Of a stretch of 64,000 bases of DNA, positions 48,958 through 58,926 are shown one piece after another (the first letter of the stretch is position 1; each line of letters starts with the position of its first letter). Under the pieces are notes generated by a model. It saw only the letters and a program-made list of their open reading frames with translations, was not told the DNA's origin and searched no databases. The DNA is from Bacillus yapensis. GTDB taxonomy: Bacteria > Bacillota > Bacilli > Bacillales > Cytobacillaceae. The position numbers and the translations under genes are program-made. Location of the stretch: NCBI RefSeq assembly GCF_005280205.1, contig NZ_SUND01000001.1:248001-312000 (forward strand), in the 5' to 3' direction.

Positions 48958-49107
48958 CTAATCGATTATAAAGTACACCCCGTATAATGGTATAAAGATT
49001 CTCTGCCATACGTCTATCTTTAACTCATACTCTTTGTAAACACTCAAGTCTTGCAACTTCTCCTGGTCAAAACTGACTGCATACGTTTCTACGACTCGCC
49101 TTGCCAC
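48958..49107 (-). CDS. hypothetical small protein, 49 aa
   Basis: A short minus-strand gene with a GTG start and GGAGGG 6 nt upstream. The product starts MARRVVETYAVSFDQEKL and ends in an aromatic hydrophobic stretch (WQRIFIPLYGVYFIID). No family is recognised. It lies downstream of the possible integrase remnant within the tRNA-Arg-flanked segment. Confidence 0.5.
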   Translation of the reverse strand: MARRVVETYAVSFDQEKLQDLSVYKEYELKIDVWQRIFIPLYGVYFIID

Positions 49108-49134
49108 TACTAGCCCTCCACTAATTAACCGGTT

Positions 49135-49263
49135 TCACATTTTAGAAGAGCTAACTTTAATCCATTCATTGAGTCTTTCAAGTGTAAAGTCATCCAGTGC
49201 AATAACTCGTTCGCTAAATTCTCCTGTCTTTGTAGTTAACATATGTCTAAAAGTTCTAGACAA
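49135..49263 (-). pseudogene. possible tyrosine integrase remnant
   Basis: An open segment of about 42 codons on the minus strand reads HMLTTKTGEFSERVIALDD, then FTLERLNEWIKVSS, before a stop. The 'TKT...RVIALDD.TL..L..W' pattern resembles the strand before the catalytic domain of phage-type tyrosine recombinases. There is no catalytic R-H-R-Y tetrad and stops lie on both sides. It fits a decayed integrase beside the tRNA-Arg gene, but the match is short. Confidence 0.4.
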
Positions 49264-49401
49264 CTAAACAATGAAAAAAATGAATACCTTTATGAGTGCT
49301 TGGTTGGACCAAATAAAATAAGAGTTTTTCGAGGTAGTCGGACAAAAGTCGGACATTGGAATCTAAAACCTTCGAAAAACCCTTATTTATCAAGCATTTA
49401 A

Positions 49402-49473
49402 CGCCCTCGGAGGGAATCGAACCCCCATTTTAAGAACCGGAATCTTACGTGCTATCCGTTGCACCACGAGGGC
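49402..49473 (-). tRNA. tRNA-Arg (anticodon CCG)
   Basis: A full cloverleaf: acceptor GCCCTCG / CGAGGGC, D-arm GTGC / GCAC, anticodon arm TAAGA-TTCCGGT-TCTTA with anticodon CCG, T-arm GGGGG-TTCGATT-CCCTC and discriminator G. CCA is not encoded. B. subtilis also has a tRNA-Arg gene next to clpP. Confidence 0.95.
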
Positions 49474-49661
49474 AAAATAAAAAGCGCTGACGCTACATAC
49501 ACGAACAATACGCTTTCCTATTATATGTCAACTTCCCTTTGTTTGCAAGGCGAATTTTTCCACAAAAGCCTGTCTATTCTAGGGGCAGATTGGTTATGAT
49601 GGAGAAGTGCGATCCATGCGAAAAAAGTCGAAGAAATCCTGAGGAAGATTCAGTCGAATTG

Positions 49662-49701
49662 TTTGACCTTTTTTGACTATCAGTGTATCATAACTTACAT
49701 A
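49662..49701. promoter_or_regulatory. CtsR box and sigma-A promoter of clpP
   Basis: The minus strand reads AGTCAAA-N3-GGTCAAA (49662-49678), the heptad direct repeat bound by the class III heat-shock repressor CtsR. It overlaps a plus-strand promoter TTGACT (49673-49678), 17 bp, TACATA (49696-49701), so repression and heat induction of clpP are expected. Confidence 0.88.
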
Positions 49702-49761
49702 ACGTAGTATTTGGATTTACAGGTTTAAGCCTATATTTTTACATATTAAGGAGGAACAAAA

Positions 49762-50367
49762 ATGAATTTGATCCCTACAGTTATTGAACAAACAAATCGC
49801 GGTGAACGTGCATATGACATCTATTCTCGTCTTTTAAAAGATCGTATTATCATGCTTGGCAGCGCTATTGACGATAATGTAGCAAACTCCATTGTTGCAC
49901 AGCTTTTATTCTTAGAAGCTGAAAATCCTGAAAAAGATATCACTCTTTATATCAACAGCCCAGGCGGAAGCATTACAGCTGGTATGGCGATTTATGATAC
50001 AATGCAATACTTAAAGCCAAATGTACAAACAATTTGTATCGGTATGGCGGCATCTATGGGTGCATTCCTTTTAGCAGCTGGTGAAAAAGGTAAGCGTTAC
50101 GCTCTTCCAAACGCTGAAGTAATGATTCACCAACCGCTTGGTGGTGCTCAAGGTCAAGCAACGGAAATCGAAATCGCTGCTAAGCGCATCCTTTTCCTAC
50201 GCGAAAAGTTAAACACAATCTTAGCTGAGCGTACTGGCCAGCCACTTGATGTAATCGCGAAAGATACGGACCGCGACAACTTCATGACTGCTGAAAGAGC
50301 AAAAGAGTACGGTTTAGTTGACCACATTATTACACGCAACCTTTTAGATGAGAAAAAAGATAAATAA
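49762..50367 (+). CDS. clpP: ATP-dependent Clp protease proteolytic subunit
   Basis: A 201-residue serine peptidase, the chambered subunit that works with ClpX, ClpC or ClpE. The nucleophile is S98 in GMAASMGA and the histidine H123 in MIHQP; the triad aspartate lies in the DTDRDN region. AGGAGG precedes the ATG. It degrades, among others, proteins carrying the tmRNA tag encoded at 30.9 kb. Confidence 0.98.
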   Translation: MNLIPTVIEQTNRGERAYDIYSRLLKDRIIMLGSAIDDNVANSIVAQLLFLEAENPEKDITLYINSPGGSITAGMAIYDTMQYLKPNVQTICIGMAASMGAFLLAAGEKGKRYALPNAEVMIHQPLGGAQGQATEIEIAAKRILFLREKLNTILAERTGQPLDVIAKDTDRDNFMTAERAKEYGLVDHIITRNLLDEKKDK

Positions 50368-50375
50368 TATTTAAT

Positions 50376-50430
50376 GAGCCGTTCCTGAAAAAAGGTTATC
50401 GAAGTGACCTTTTTCGGGGACGGTCTTTTT
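50376..50430 (+). terminator. clpP terminator
   Basis: A long stem (GAGCCGTTCC...GGGGACGGTC with an inner AAAAAGGT / ACCTTTTT arm) is followed by TTTTTG. Confidence 0.85.
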
Positions 50431-50472
50431 GTTGTCAGGTTGATTGCAGGGATTTTTTCATGGACCACCTTT

Positions 50473-50723
50473 GATTGACAACAATCTCTTTTCTTAGCAT
50501 CGCCTTGTCAATGAAACCATTTTTGTTTGACAACTCTCCCTCTTCTCAACCACATCTTGGCAATCAAACCACCTTTGTCTGACAACTTTCCCCCTTCTCA
50601 ACCGCATCTGGGAATCAAACCACTTTTGTCTGACAGCTTTTCCTCTTCTTAACCTCATCTTGGCAATCAAACCACTTTTGTCTGACAACTCTCCTAATTC
50701 CGAACCACATCCTGGCAATCAAA
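50473..50723. repeat. intergenic tandem array, 52-bp period, about five copies
   Basis: TGACA markers stand at 50476, 50528, 50580, 50631 and 50683 (steps 52, 52, 51, 52). Units share TTTGTCTGACAACT, a C/T-rich stretch and TTGGCAATCAAACCAC. Each unit has a small inverted repeat TTGTC-T-GACAA. A minus-strand frame through the array gives only repetitive basic peptide and is not a credible gene. It fills most of the gap between clpP and crh. Confidence 0.85.
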
Positions 50724-50765
50724 AGCCGCCTCAACTCGATAACAAACCGCCACCCAAACAAAAAG

Positions 50766-50792
50766 AAGCTACCTCCCCAAAAGGTAACTTCC
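50766..50792 (-). terminator. crh terminator
   Basis: GAAG-C-TACCT pairs with AGGTA-A-CTTC (one internal mismatch), followed on the minus strand by TTTTTG. Confidence 0.75.
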
Positions 50793-50805
50793 TCTTATCC
50801 GAATC

Positions 50806-51060
50806 TTAGTCTTGTTGTACGTACTCTGCTAGTGCTTCGAGTGCTTCGTTTTCGTCGCTGCCCTCGGTAATGAGGGTGATCTGTGCGCCAGAGTTAATCG
50901 CAAGGCTCATGAGCCCCATAATGCTCTTTGCATTGACCTTTTTGCCGTCTTTTTCGATGTACACATCAGCTGAAAATCGAGTAGCCTCTTGCACAAACAA
51001 GGCAGCCGGACGGGCCTGTAAACCAGTTTTCAATTTAACTTCAACCTGCTTTTCTACCAT
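50806..51060 (-). CDS. crh: catabolite repression HPr-like protein Crh
   Basis: An 84-residue HPr paralogue. The usual active-site histidine 15 is glutamine ([10 protein letters not shown]15), so it cannot carry PTS phosphate. S46 (KSIMGLMS) remains for HPr kinase, and Crh-Ser-P acts as co-repressor of CcpA. This ties to the cre sites at the tre operon and perhaps the alpha-mannosidase gene. It follows whiA, as in B. subtilis. Confidence 0.95.
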   Translation of the reverse strand: MVEKQVEVKLKTGLQARPAALFVQEATRFSADVYIEKDGKKVNAKSIMGLMSLAINSGAQITLITEGSDENEALEALAEYVQQD

Positions 51061-51110
51061 CTCTCTTCCTCCCCAAACATGATCTCTCTTTCTATAAAAA
51101 GCACGAATGC

Positions 51111-52055
51111 TTATTTAACCGGTTCTCCAGCTCTTAACTTGTCGGCAATTTCATCGATTTTACGTAAACGATGATTAATGCCCGATTTGCTAATTTGCCC
51201 ACTTGAAACCATTTCACCAAGCTCTTTTAACGTGACATCTTGATAAGCAACACGAAGCTCGGCAATTTCCCGAAGCTTGTCAGGTAAAATCTCTAAACCT
51301 ACTGTATCGCGGATGAAGCGGATATTCTCTACTTGTCGCAAAGAGGCACCAATCGTTTTATTCAAGTTCGCCGTCTCACAATTGACGAGGCGGTTCACGG
51401 AATTTCGCATATCACGAACAATACGGACATCCTCAAACTTCAACAATGCCGTATGAGCACCAATAATATTTAAGTACTCCGTAATTTTCTCTGCTTCCTT
51501 GAGGTAAGTAATATAGCCTTTTTTGCGCTCTAACGTCTTGCTGTTGAGATCAAATGTATTCATTAATGCACATAAGGCATCATTATGTTCTTTATACAGG
51601 GAGGATATTTCTAGATGATAAGATGACGTTTCTGGATTATTGACGGAACCGCCTGCGAGAAAAGAACCGCGCAAATAGGAACGTTTGCAGCATTTCTTTT
51701 TCACCAAATCCTCAGAAATGTCATGTGTGAACACAAAGCCCTCTTGGAGAATTTTCAAATCCTCAAGAATTTCCTTGGCTTGCTGAGAAAGTCTTACGAT
51801 GTAGACGTTGTTCTTCTTTAGACGCATCTTCTTACGTACTAACAATTCAACCTGAACATCGTATTTCTTCTTAATTAATGTGTAAATTCTTCTAGCAATG
51901 GCAGCGTTTTCCGTTTGGATATCAACAACTAACTTACGATTGGAAAAGGATAAGGACCCATTCATTCGAATCAGAGCGGATAATTCAGCTTTGCTACAGC
52001 AATCTTTTAATTCTATATTCGTTAATTCTTTCTTAGTTTCCGAAGCGAATGACAA
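51111..52055 (-). CDS. whiA: DNA-binding protein WhiA
   Basis: A 314-residue protein. The N-terminal domain (about 1-210) has a degenerate LAGLIDADG homing-endonuclease fold ('[22 protein letters not shown]'-like region) and the C-terminal domain (about 220-310) is a helix-turn-helix. In Bacillus it influences cell division and chromosome segregation. It lies between yvcK and crh. Confidence 0.95.
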   Translation of the reverse strand: MSFASETKKELTNIELKDCCSKAELSALIRMNGSLSFSNRKLVVDIQTENAAIARRIYTLIKKKYDVQVELLVRKKMRLKKNNVYIVRLSQQAKEILEDLKILQEGFVFTHDISEDLVKKKCCKRSYLRGSFLAGGSVNNPETSSYHLEISSLYKEHNDALCALMNTFDLNSKTLERKKGYITYLKEAEKITEYLNIIGAHTALLKFEDVRIVRDMRNSVNRLVNCETANLNKTIGASLRQVENIRFIRDTVGLEILPDKLREIAELRVAYQDVTLKELGEMVSSGQISKSGINHRLRKIDEIADKLRAGEPVK

Positions 52056-52085
52056 CCCTACACCCCCTTAAACCCCAATAACTAT

Positions 52086-53066
52086 TTACGCTTTATATCT
52101 CTTATTGGTTTCATTTATTAATAAATTATATAAAATGCTAGCCACTTCCTTCGTGTCATGGCGAATCACACCGTTTTCCAAGGACATGATTTCACCCTGC
52201 ACCACTTCTAAACCAAGCTCATATAATTGGTTAAAATCAAAGTGGACCGGCTTTGCTAATTCTTCACTGTATCGATTTAGAATCGACTCTGGTATGTTTT
52301 CGCTATTAACCAAAATCGTATCCAAAAATGAACACTTCATATGATTATATAACGCTTTTACATGATCACTTGCGGTAAAATCAAGGGTTTCACCCGCCTG
52401 CGTCATCAAGTTACAAATATAGACTTTTTTTGCCTTTGCGCGAGCAACCTCCTGTCCAAGCTTCGGTACAAGGAGATTTGGCAAAATACTTGTAAATAGA
52501 CTTCCAGGACCGAGGATGATTAAATCAGCCTGGCGGATCGCATGAATCGTTTCTGGAAGTGGTTGGGCAATTTCAGGCGTTAAGAACACACGCCTAATTT
52601 TTTTCCCAGAGTAAGGAATTTTCGATTCTCCGGAAACAATCGTTCCATCTTCCATTTCAGCATGGAGCACGACACTTTCAGTTGCAGCTGGTAACACTCT
52701 GCCGTTCACATTTAGCACCTTGCTCATTTCTTGAATGGCATGAACAAAATTCCCGGTTATGGATGTCATCGCAGCAAGGATTAAGTTCCCGAGCGAATGG
52801 CCTGATAGCTCATTCGAGGTAAATCGATGCTGGAACATTTCTTCTATTAAAGGCTCTACATCGGATAAGGCGGCTAAAACATTGCGGATGTCTCCCGGAG
52901 GAGGAATATCCATCTCGTCCCTTAAACGTCCAGAGCTGCCACCGTCATCAGCAACGGTTACGACTGCTGTGATATCAAGAGGATACTTTTTCAAGCCTCT
53001 TAATAAAACAGGCAAGCCCGTTCCACCTCCGATGATGACTATTTTTGGCTGTCCGTTTTTGGTCAT
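52086..53066 (-). CDS. yvcK: gluconeogenesis factor YvcK (GlmR)
   Basis: A 326-residue CofD-like protein ('[18 protein letters not shown]' at the N-terminus, then '[16 protein letters not shown]'). In B. subtilis it is needed for growth on gluconeogenic carbon sources and binds UDP-GlcNAc, promoting GlmS activity. Its start overlaps the rapZ stop by 4 bp (ATGA). Confidence 0.94.
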   Translation of the reverse strand: MTKNGQPKIVIIGGGTGLPVLLRGLKKYPLDITAVVTVADDGGSSGRLRDEMDIPPPGDIRNVLAALSDVEPLIEEMFQHRFTSNELSGHSLGNLILAAMTSITGNFVHAIQEMSKVLNVNGRVLPAATESVVLHAEMEDGTIVSGESKIPYSGKKIRRVFLTPEIAQPLPETIHAIRQADLIILGPGSLFTSILPNLLVPKLGQEVARAKAKKVYICNLMTQAGETLDFTASDHVKALYNHMKCSFLDTILVNSENIPESILNRYSEELAKPVHFDFNQLYELGLEVVQGEIMSLENGVIRHDTKEVASILYNLLINETNKRYKA

Positions 53067-53956
53067 GGTGTTTGTTCCTTTCTCCTTTCGATGTCTCGGT
53101 GCGTAATTCGTGTATGGTAGTCATTTTCAAAGAAGTGCGCAATATATTCCGTTAAGGCAACGGAACGGTGCTGGCCACCTGTACAGCCAATCGCAATCAC
53201 GAGCTGAGATTTTCCCTCTCTTTTATAATGAGGGAGCATGAAACTTAACAACCCTGTAACCTTTTCGAGAAACTTATTCGTTTCATTCCATTTCATAACA
53301 TAGTTGTAAACTTCCTCATCTAACCCCGTCTTCGGGCGCATATGATCAATATAATGAGGATTCGGTAAAAAGCGGACGTCAAATACTAAATCAGCATCAA
53401 TTGGAAGACCGTGCTTAAAACCAAATGACATCACATTGACCGTAAATGCCGATTTGTTGTTCGCAGAAAACTCGGAAATGATTCGTTCTCTTAATTCCTT
53501 CGGCTTCATTTTTGACGTATTGTAAATGATTTGTGCTCTACCTTTGAGCTCTTCTAAAAGATCTCTTTCCATTTGGATTCCTTCTAGTGGAAGACCAGAT
53601 GGAGCAAGTGGATGAGAACGTCTTGTTTCTTTATATCTTCTCACAAGCGTCGAATCATCCGCATCTAAAAATAAAATTTGCGGCGTCACCCATGAAGTTT
53701 CTGTGAAATCATCAAGTGCTTTAAATAAATGGTCAAAAAACTCTCGGCCCCGTAAATCCATAACCAAGGCGACCTTGTTCATTTTGTTCCCTGAATCCTC
53801 CATGAGCTCCAGAAATTTAGGTAACAGAGTAGGAGGTAAATTATCTACACAAAAAAATCCTAAATCCTCAAAACTTTGAATGGCTACTGTTTTACCAGCG
53901 CCAGACATTCCTGTTATAATCACCATTTGTGTATCATTAATCGCTCCGGTACTCAT
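53063..53956 (-). CDS. rapZ: RapZ/YvcJ nucleotide-binding protein
   Basis: A protein of about 297 residues. A Walker A GMSGAGKT lies near the N-terminus and the C-terminal half has '[22 protein letters not shown]' and '[15 protein letters not shown]'. In E. coli RapZ controls the GlmZ/GlmY RNAs; in Bacillus YvcJ binds GTP and affects competence. The second ATG (53956) is preferred, with AGGGGG 7 nt upstream. Confidence 0.93.
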   Translation of the reverse strand: MSTGAINDTQMVIITGMSGAGKTVAIQSFEDLGFFCVDNLPPTLLPKFLELMEDSGNKMNKVALVMDLRGREFFDHLFKALDDFTETSWVTPQILFLDADDSTLVRRYKETRRSHPLAPSGLPLEGIQMERDLLEELKGRAQIIYNTSKMKPKELRERIISEFSANNKSAFTVNVMSFGFKHGLPIDADLVFDVRFLPNPHYIDHMRPKTGLDEEVYNYVMKWNETNKFLEKVTGLLSFMLPHYKREGKSQLVIAIGCTGGQHRSVALTEYIAHFFENDYHTRITHRDIERRKEQTP

Positions 53957-54040
53957 ATTCATTCCCCCTGTTATTTCATTCCGAGAGTGCCGTTATTGTT
54001 TTTTATAGATTATGCTTTTTAAGGCTAAAAGGATATACGT

Positions 54041-54499
54041 TTAGCTTGGGTCAAGTCTGTATTGAATCAGCTTAAAGTCCTCTGTATACGTGAAGGTTCC
54101 ATAGATGATTCCTTTTCCTTGTACCATGTAGTCTAAAATATGATAGTCGCCTTCTGCCATCGGTAAATTTTTCATTTCATCAAGTGTATGCCAAGAAAGC
54201 TTCCCTTCCTCAGACTCTTCCACGTGAATGCCGTCAGCATCTGTTGCGAAAAAGGTGAACATCATCCACTCGGATAACACTTGGTCTCCGTCCTTCATAA
54301 TAAAGGTGAAAATCCCTTTCAGGCTCGGATTTTTCAAATAGATTCCGGTCTCTTCACGAAATTCACGAATACATGAATCTCGTACAGATTCTCCTGGCTC
54401 CATTTTTCCACCAGGTGCAACCCACCAACCTCTTCTCGGCTTCTGTAATAAAAGAACCTTGTCATCCTTCATTAACACGCAATTCGTTACCCGTTGCAT
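54041..54499 (-). CDS. yvcI: NUDIX hydrolase YvcI
   Basis: A 152-residue MutT-like protein with an intact Nudix box (GGKMEPGESVRDSCIREFREETGI, residues about 30-53). The family removes oxidised nucleotides or other phosphoanhydrides; YvcI is annotated as 8-oxo-dGTPase-like without firm proof. ATG 54499 has GAGGTG 6 nt upstream. It begins the yvcI-rapZ-yvcK-whiA-crh cluster. Confidence 0.88.
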   Translation of the reverse strand: MQRVTNCVLMKDDKVLLLQKPRRGWWVAPGGKMEPGESVRDSCIREFREETGIYLKNPSLKGIFTFIMKDGDQVLSEWMMFTFFATDADGIHVEESEEGKLSWHTLDEMKNLPMAEGDYHILDYMVQGKGIIYGTFTYTEDFKLIQYRLDPS

Positions 54500-54622
54500 A
54501 TTTTTCACCTCAGTCTCAACACACAATATAAATACGACCCAATCTCCATTATCTTAATTATACTATTTTTAAGATGTCGTCACAATGAATTGGACAGCGA
54601 AGTATTTTGTGGCAAAAAAAAT

Positions 54623-54642
54623 AGCACAAGTTTCCTTGTGCT
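54623..54642 (-). terminator. minus-strand terminator far downstream of trxB
   Basis: AGCACAAG / CTTGTGCT with a 4-nt loop is followed on the minus strand by ATTTTTTTT. No gene lies directly upstream of it, so it may catch read-through from trxB across the array. Confidence 0.75.
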
Positions 54643-54858
54643 GTCCAAAGTATATATATTTTAAAAGGGGGTCAATTTCTATTCTTATAATAACTGATTA
54701 TTATTTCACTACTGTTACAGTAGGGTTAAATAGGGATGACGATTTGTAAATTTTGGTCCCGTTGGTAAGTTTCTCCGCGGTCTTTGTAGGGCTATTGTAC
54801 TGATTTCGGGGTTTTTGGGGCAGGTTCCCCTAAAAATTTTGTTATCTGGTTTCATGAT

Positions 54859-55212
54859 GACACTGTTTGCTGAATTCCTCTCAACTATGTCTTCATGAAC
54901 TTTCCATAAAGACACTATCTGATGGATCACTCTCAACTATGTCCGCATGAGCCTTTCATGAAAGCACTATCAAACCGCTCACTCTCAACTATGTCCTCAT
55001 GAACCTTTCATGAAGACACTATCTGCCGGTTCACTACCAACTATGTCCACATGAGCCTTTCATGAAGACACTATCAAACAGCTTACTCTCCACTATGTCC
55101 TCATGAACCTTTCATGAAGACACTATCTGCCGGTTCACTACCAACTATGTCCACATGAGCCTTTCATGAAGACACTATCAAACAGCTTACTCTCCACTAT
55201 GTCCTCATGGAC
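54859..55212. repeat. intergenic tandem array, exact 52-bp period, seven copies
   Basis: CACTATC or its variant begins at 54861, 54913, 54965, 55017, 55069, 55121 and 55173, always 52 bp apart. Units alternate between two subtypes; units 4-5 and 6-7 form a nearly perfect 104-bp repeat. Each unit contains the interrupted palindrome TGTC-N-TCATGA-N5-TCATGA-N-GACA and could form a hairpin. Confidence 0.9.
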
Positions 55213-55278
55213 GCTCGTCGAGAAAACATTTTCTAAAACCATCTCCAAACCCTCAAAAAAAAAACAAAAATGCCCCAA

Positions 55279-55306
55279 AATGGTCGCCTAACCAAAGACA
55301 ACCATT
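55279..55306 (-). terminator. trxB terminator
   Basis: AATGGTTGTC pairs with GGCGACCATT (two wobbles). A long T tract begins about 10 nt later on the minus strand. Confidence 0.65.
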
Positions 55307-55327
55307 CGAGACATCCAAATATCCAAC

Positions 55328-56323
<996 letters not shown>

Positions 56324-56373
56324 CTATCTACTCATATCCTATAAAACGACGGCGATTAAGTCTAAAAAAATGC

Positions 56374-57846
56374 TCACAGATTAAAGCTGTTCACCATTTT
56401 TATATATTTTTGCACGGTGGATAGAGATAGCTCATATTGGTCCGCGATAGTCTTTTGCGATCCCTTCTCTTTGTGAAGCTTTCTCCATGTGTATTCCACT
56501 GCAGCTGCAAGAGCTTTTTCATTTTTAAGATTTTGGACATCTTCCGCCTTTGCCCATAATAAAAACCACATCACATAAAGCGTAGCATTTGCTTTTCCGA
56601 TCGGCTGGTGGAATTGATACAATGCCATGGCCGTTTCGTGAGCGATATGTGTATCTAGTTCTCCTGTTAAGAATTGTAGATACTCCTGCTCAACTGGGCT
56701 GTTTGCTTTAAAGGTAGATAGCACCTCAACCTTTTTATCAGAAAATGACGAAAGAAATAGCCCAAATAAGCGTTCCTCTACATGGGCACCTGCTAGGTAT
56801 TTCTCTACAACTCGCAGGCTATTCTCAAATCCTTGAACAGTTGACTTAGACTTATTCCAAGGCTCCTGCCCTTCCTTTTCCGGATTCAATTGAAGAACCT
56901 TCAACCAGCTTTTTTCAGCCGTCTGCGTTCTACCCGTATAATATGCCGAATAAGAAAGCCAATAATAAAATGGACCTTCTCCTTCAAACCCTTGCTTATA
57001 GAGCTTTTTTAACCACGAATAAGCTAATTCATAATCACCTATTAACGCGAAAGTTGTTCCAAGCTTGAATTGATGCTCGGCAGACATCGGCATTATTTTT
57101 TCAAGAATTTCCTTGATTTCTTTGACCGTACTCCAATCCTGCTCGTAAAAAGAGAAGACCGCTTTATTGCATAAGGCATGAAGATTTCCATGATTTTTTT
57201 CCAACACTTCATTTAGAAGATCAGCCGCTTGCTGCTTCTGACCTAAATAGTAATAGGCCAAGGCTAAGTTATTGTAGGCAGACCAGTATTCTGGAAACTC
57301 CTCAATGACTTCCTTTAGAAGCTTCACCGCATTTGGAAAATCTCCTAGTTCAAGAAGTTCACGAGCCTCCTCTTGCTTCGAGATCAAATCATCATGCTCG
57401 TAAAAATCTTCTTCCATATCCTCCGCTTCAAGGGACAGTAGGTCGAGTAGGTCCTCGGCATCCTCAGCGAATTCCCCATCGCCTTCAAGACGCATATAGA
57501 GCGAAGCATGCTGGTAAGCATCCTTAAACAAGCCAAGATGGGCATAATTGTTGGCGAGAAAATAGTGGCATTCCACCATATCCTCATCCCATTCTTCTAG
57601 AATCATATGAAGGAGACGGTTCGCCTCTTGATATTTTCCGTTTTCAGAAAGGATAATCGCCAATTGACAAGCGATCATCGGCTCTCCTGGCTCGAGTTGC
57701 ATCGCTCGCTCCAAATATTTAATTGCTTTATGGTTATCACGTCGTTGGTAAGCCTTCAACCCTTTTGTGAAGTAATACTCACCCGTCGGTGTAAAAGATA
57801 GCAGTATTCCTGTTGTTGATTTTTCTGCTTTCGAGTCTTTACTCAT
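56374..57846 (-). CDS. yvcD: TPR-repeat protein YvcD
   Basis: A 490-residue protein of tetratricopeptide repeats, clearest at about 30-130 ('AIKYLERAMQLEPGEPMIACQLAIILSE' type) and 170-250 ('WSAYNNLALAYYYLGQKQQA'). A C-terminal helix-turn-helix-like segment ('QKTIADQYELSLSTVQKYIKMV') suggests DNA contact or a regulatory role. No catalytic motif. ATG 57846 is chosen because GGAGG lies 5 nt upstream. The function is unknown. Confidence 0.85.
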   Translation of the reverse strand: MSKDSKAEKSTTGILLSFTPTGEYYFTKGLKAYQRRDNHKAIKYLERAMQLEPGEPMIACQLAIILSENGKYQEANRLLHMILEEWDEDMVECHYFLANNYAHLGLFKDAYQHASLYMRLEGDGEFAEDAEDLLDLLSLEAEDMEEDFYEHDDLISKQEEARELLELGDFPNAVKLLKEVIEEFPEYWSAYNNLALAYYYLGQKQQAADLLNEVLEKNHGNLHALCNKAVFSFYEQDWSTVKEIKEILEKIMPMSAEHQFKLGTTFALIGDYELAYSWLKKLYKQGFEGEGPFYYWLSYSAYYTGRTQTAEKSWLKVLQLNPEKEGQEPWNKSKSTVQGFENSLRVVEKYLAGAHVEERLFGLFLSSFSDKKVEVLSTFKANSPVEQEYLQFLTGELDTHIAHETAMALYQFHQPIGKANATLYVMWFLLWAKAEDVQNLKNEKALAAAVEYTWRKLHKEKGSQKTIADQYELSLSTVQKYIKMVNSFNL

Positions 57847-57984
57847 GGAATCCTCCATCATTTCAAGATATACCAAAGAAGTATACCACAAATACAGGTC
57901 ATTTGGTACCTATGCCGGAATCGCAATCCGTTACTGTTGATGGACATATTACCACTTTTGACCATTTGGTTTTTACAGAAGAAA

Positions 57985-58014
57985 AGCACCTTTCTCCACC
58001 TGGTAAAAGGTGCT
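57985..58014. terminator. hairpin downstream of the his operon
   Basis: AGCACCTTT / AAAGGTGCT with T-rich flanks on both strands. It shares the left arm AAAAGCACCT with the his terminator at 58275, and the palindromic array lies between the two. Confidence 0.7.
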
Positions 58015-58062
58015 GATTTTTACCGAATCTATAGGGGCCACATATGAAGCCCCAAGGGGTAA

Positions 58063-58251
58063 AATAGACGGAGAATTTCCGCCTATTTAGTAATTATGAT
58101 TATAGTAAAATCCAAATAGACGGAGAGATTCCGCCTATTGACTCGAAAAATCCGAAAATGGAAGCTTTTGCTTTGCCTAATCGGAAAAACTCCGCTTATT
58201 TGCCTCGAAACGAGCTCCATGCTGCAAATAACAGAAAAAACTCCGCTTATT
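58063..58251. repeat. intergenic array of CGGA/TCCG palindromes, about 52-bp spacing, four copies
   Basis: Copies 1 and 2 read AATAGACGGAGA...TTCCGCCTATT and are inverted repeats. Copies 3 and 4 are degenerate (CTCCGCTTATT). Copy ends fall at 58087, 58139, 58200 and 58251 (steps 52, 61, 51). It lies between two related terminators. Confidence 0.75.
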
Positions 58252-58274
58252 CCGCTATTTTTTCGCGAAAGAAA

Positions 58275-58298
58275 AGCACCTGAATCAGCTCAGGTGCT
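58275..58298 (-). terminator. his operon terminator
   Basis: AGCACCTGA / TCAGGTGCT overlaps the hisI stop codon and is followed on the minus strand by TTTTCTTT. Confidence 0.85.
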
Positions 58299-58926
58299 AT
58301 TGTTTTTCATGGCGTTTATTCAGAACCTTTAACACTTCAGTAAAAGGAAGCTTTTGCTCTTCTAGAAGAACAAGCAAATGGTAAAGAAGATCAGCTGCTT
58401 CCCATTTCAACTCTTCAACATCACGATTCTTCGCCGCAATGATGACTTCTGACGCTTCTTCTCCGACCTTTTTCAAAATCTTATCGACGCCCTTTTCAAA
58501 CAAATACGTCGTATATGCTCCTTCTGGACGCTCCTGTTCGCGAAGGTGAATGACTTGCTGCAGAGACTGCAAAATTCGATAGTCTTCTAGTCTACTAGCC
58601 TCCGAATCCCCAACTAAACTCTCCGTAAAGCAACTCGTCGTGCCATTATGACAAGCTGGTCCCTCAGGTACAACTAACACCACAAGGGCATCCTGGTCAC
58701 AATCGTATTTGATTTGCACGATCTTTTGTGTATTTCCGCTTGTTTCCCCTTTATGCCATAGCTCTTGACGTGAACGGCTGTAGAACCACGTCTCCTTCGT
58801 CTCCAGTGACTTTTCTAGCGATTCACGGTTCATATAAGCAAGGGTCAGCACTTCCTTCGTGCCAGCATCCTGGACAATTGCCGGTATCAATCCTTTTTCA
58901 TCAAACTTGAGCTGCTCCAAATTCAT
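58297..58926 (-). CDS. hisIE: bifunctional phosphoribosyl-AMP cyclohydrolase / phosphoribosyl-ATP pyrophosphohydrolase
   Basis: A 209-residue fusion. Residues about 1-110 are the HisI cyclohydrolase ('[10 protein letters not shown]', 'DCDQDALVV', '[12 protein letters not shown]', zinc and magnesium ligands). Residues about 115-209 are the HisE pyrophosphohydrolase ('[14 protein letters not shown]'). They catalyse steps 2 and 3 of histidine synthesis. It is the last gene of the operon and overlaps hisF by 4 bp. Confidence 0.95.
   Translation of the reverse strand: MNLEQLKFDEKGLIPAIVQDAGTKEVLTLAYMNRESLEKSLETKETWFYSRSRQELWHKGETSGNTQKIVQIKYDCDQDALVVLVVPEGPACHNGTTSCFTESLVGDSEASRLEDYRILQSLQQVIHLREQERPEGAYTTYLFEKGVDKILKKVGEEASEVIIAAKNRDVEELKWEAADLLYHLLVLLEEQKLPFTEVLKVLNKRHEKQ

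Larger units (their letters stand above)
54500..55327. other. long intergenic region between yvcI and trxB
   Basis: In this 828-bp gap I see the yvcI promoter region, a minus-strand terminator (54623-54642), about 220 bp without recognisable features, the seven-copy 52-bp array (54859-55212) and the trxB terminator (55279-55306). The one minus-strand frame of 74 codons crosses the array edge and has no ribosome-binding site. Confidence 0.6.

Noticed and set aside
50494-50718. Minus-strand reading frame through the 52-bp array
   Set aside because: It encodes only repeated basic peptide caused by the DNA repeat, lacks a ribosome-binding site and changes frame register where a unit is 51 bp.
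54715-54936. Minus-strand frame of 73 codons at the edge of the 52-bp array
   Set aside because: No ribosome-binding site, no recognisable domain, and its N-terminal part is array sequence.
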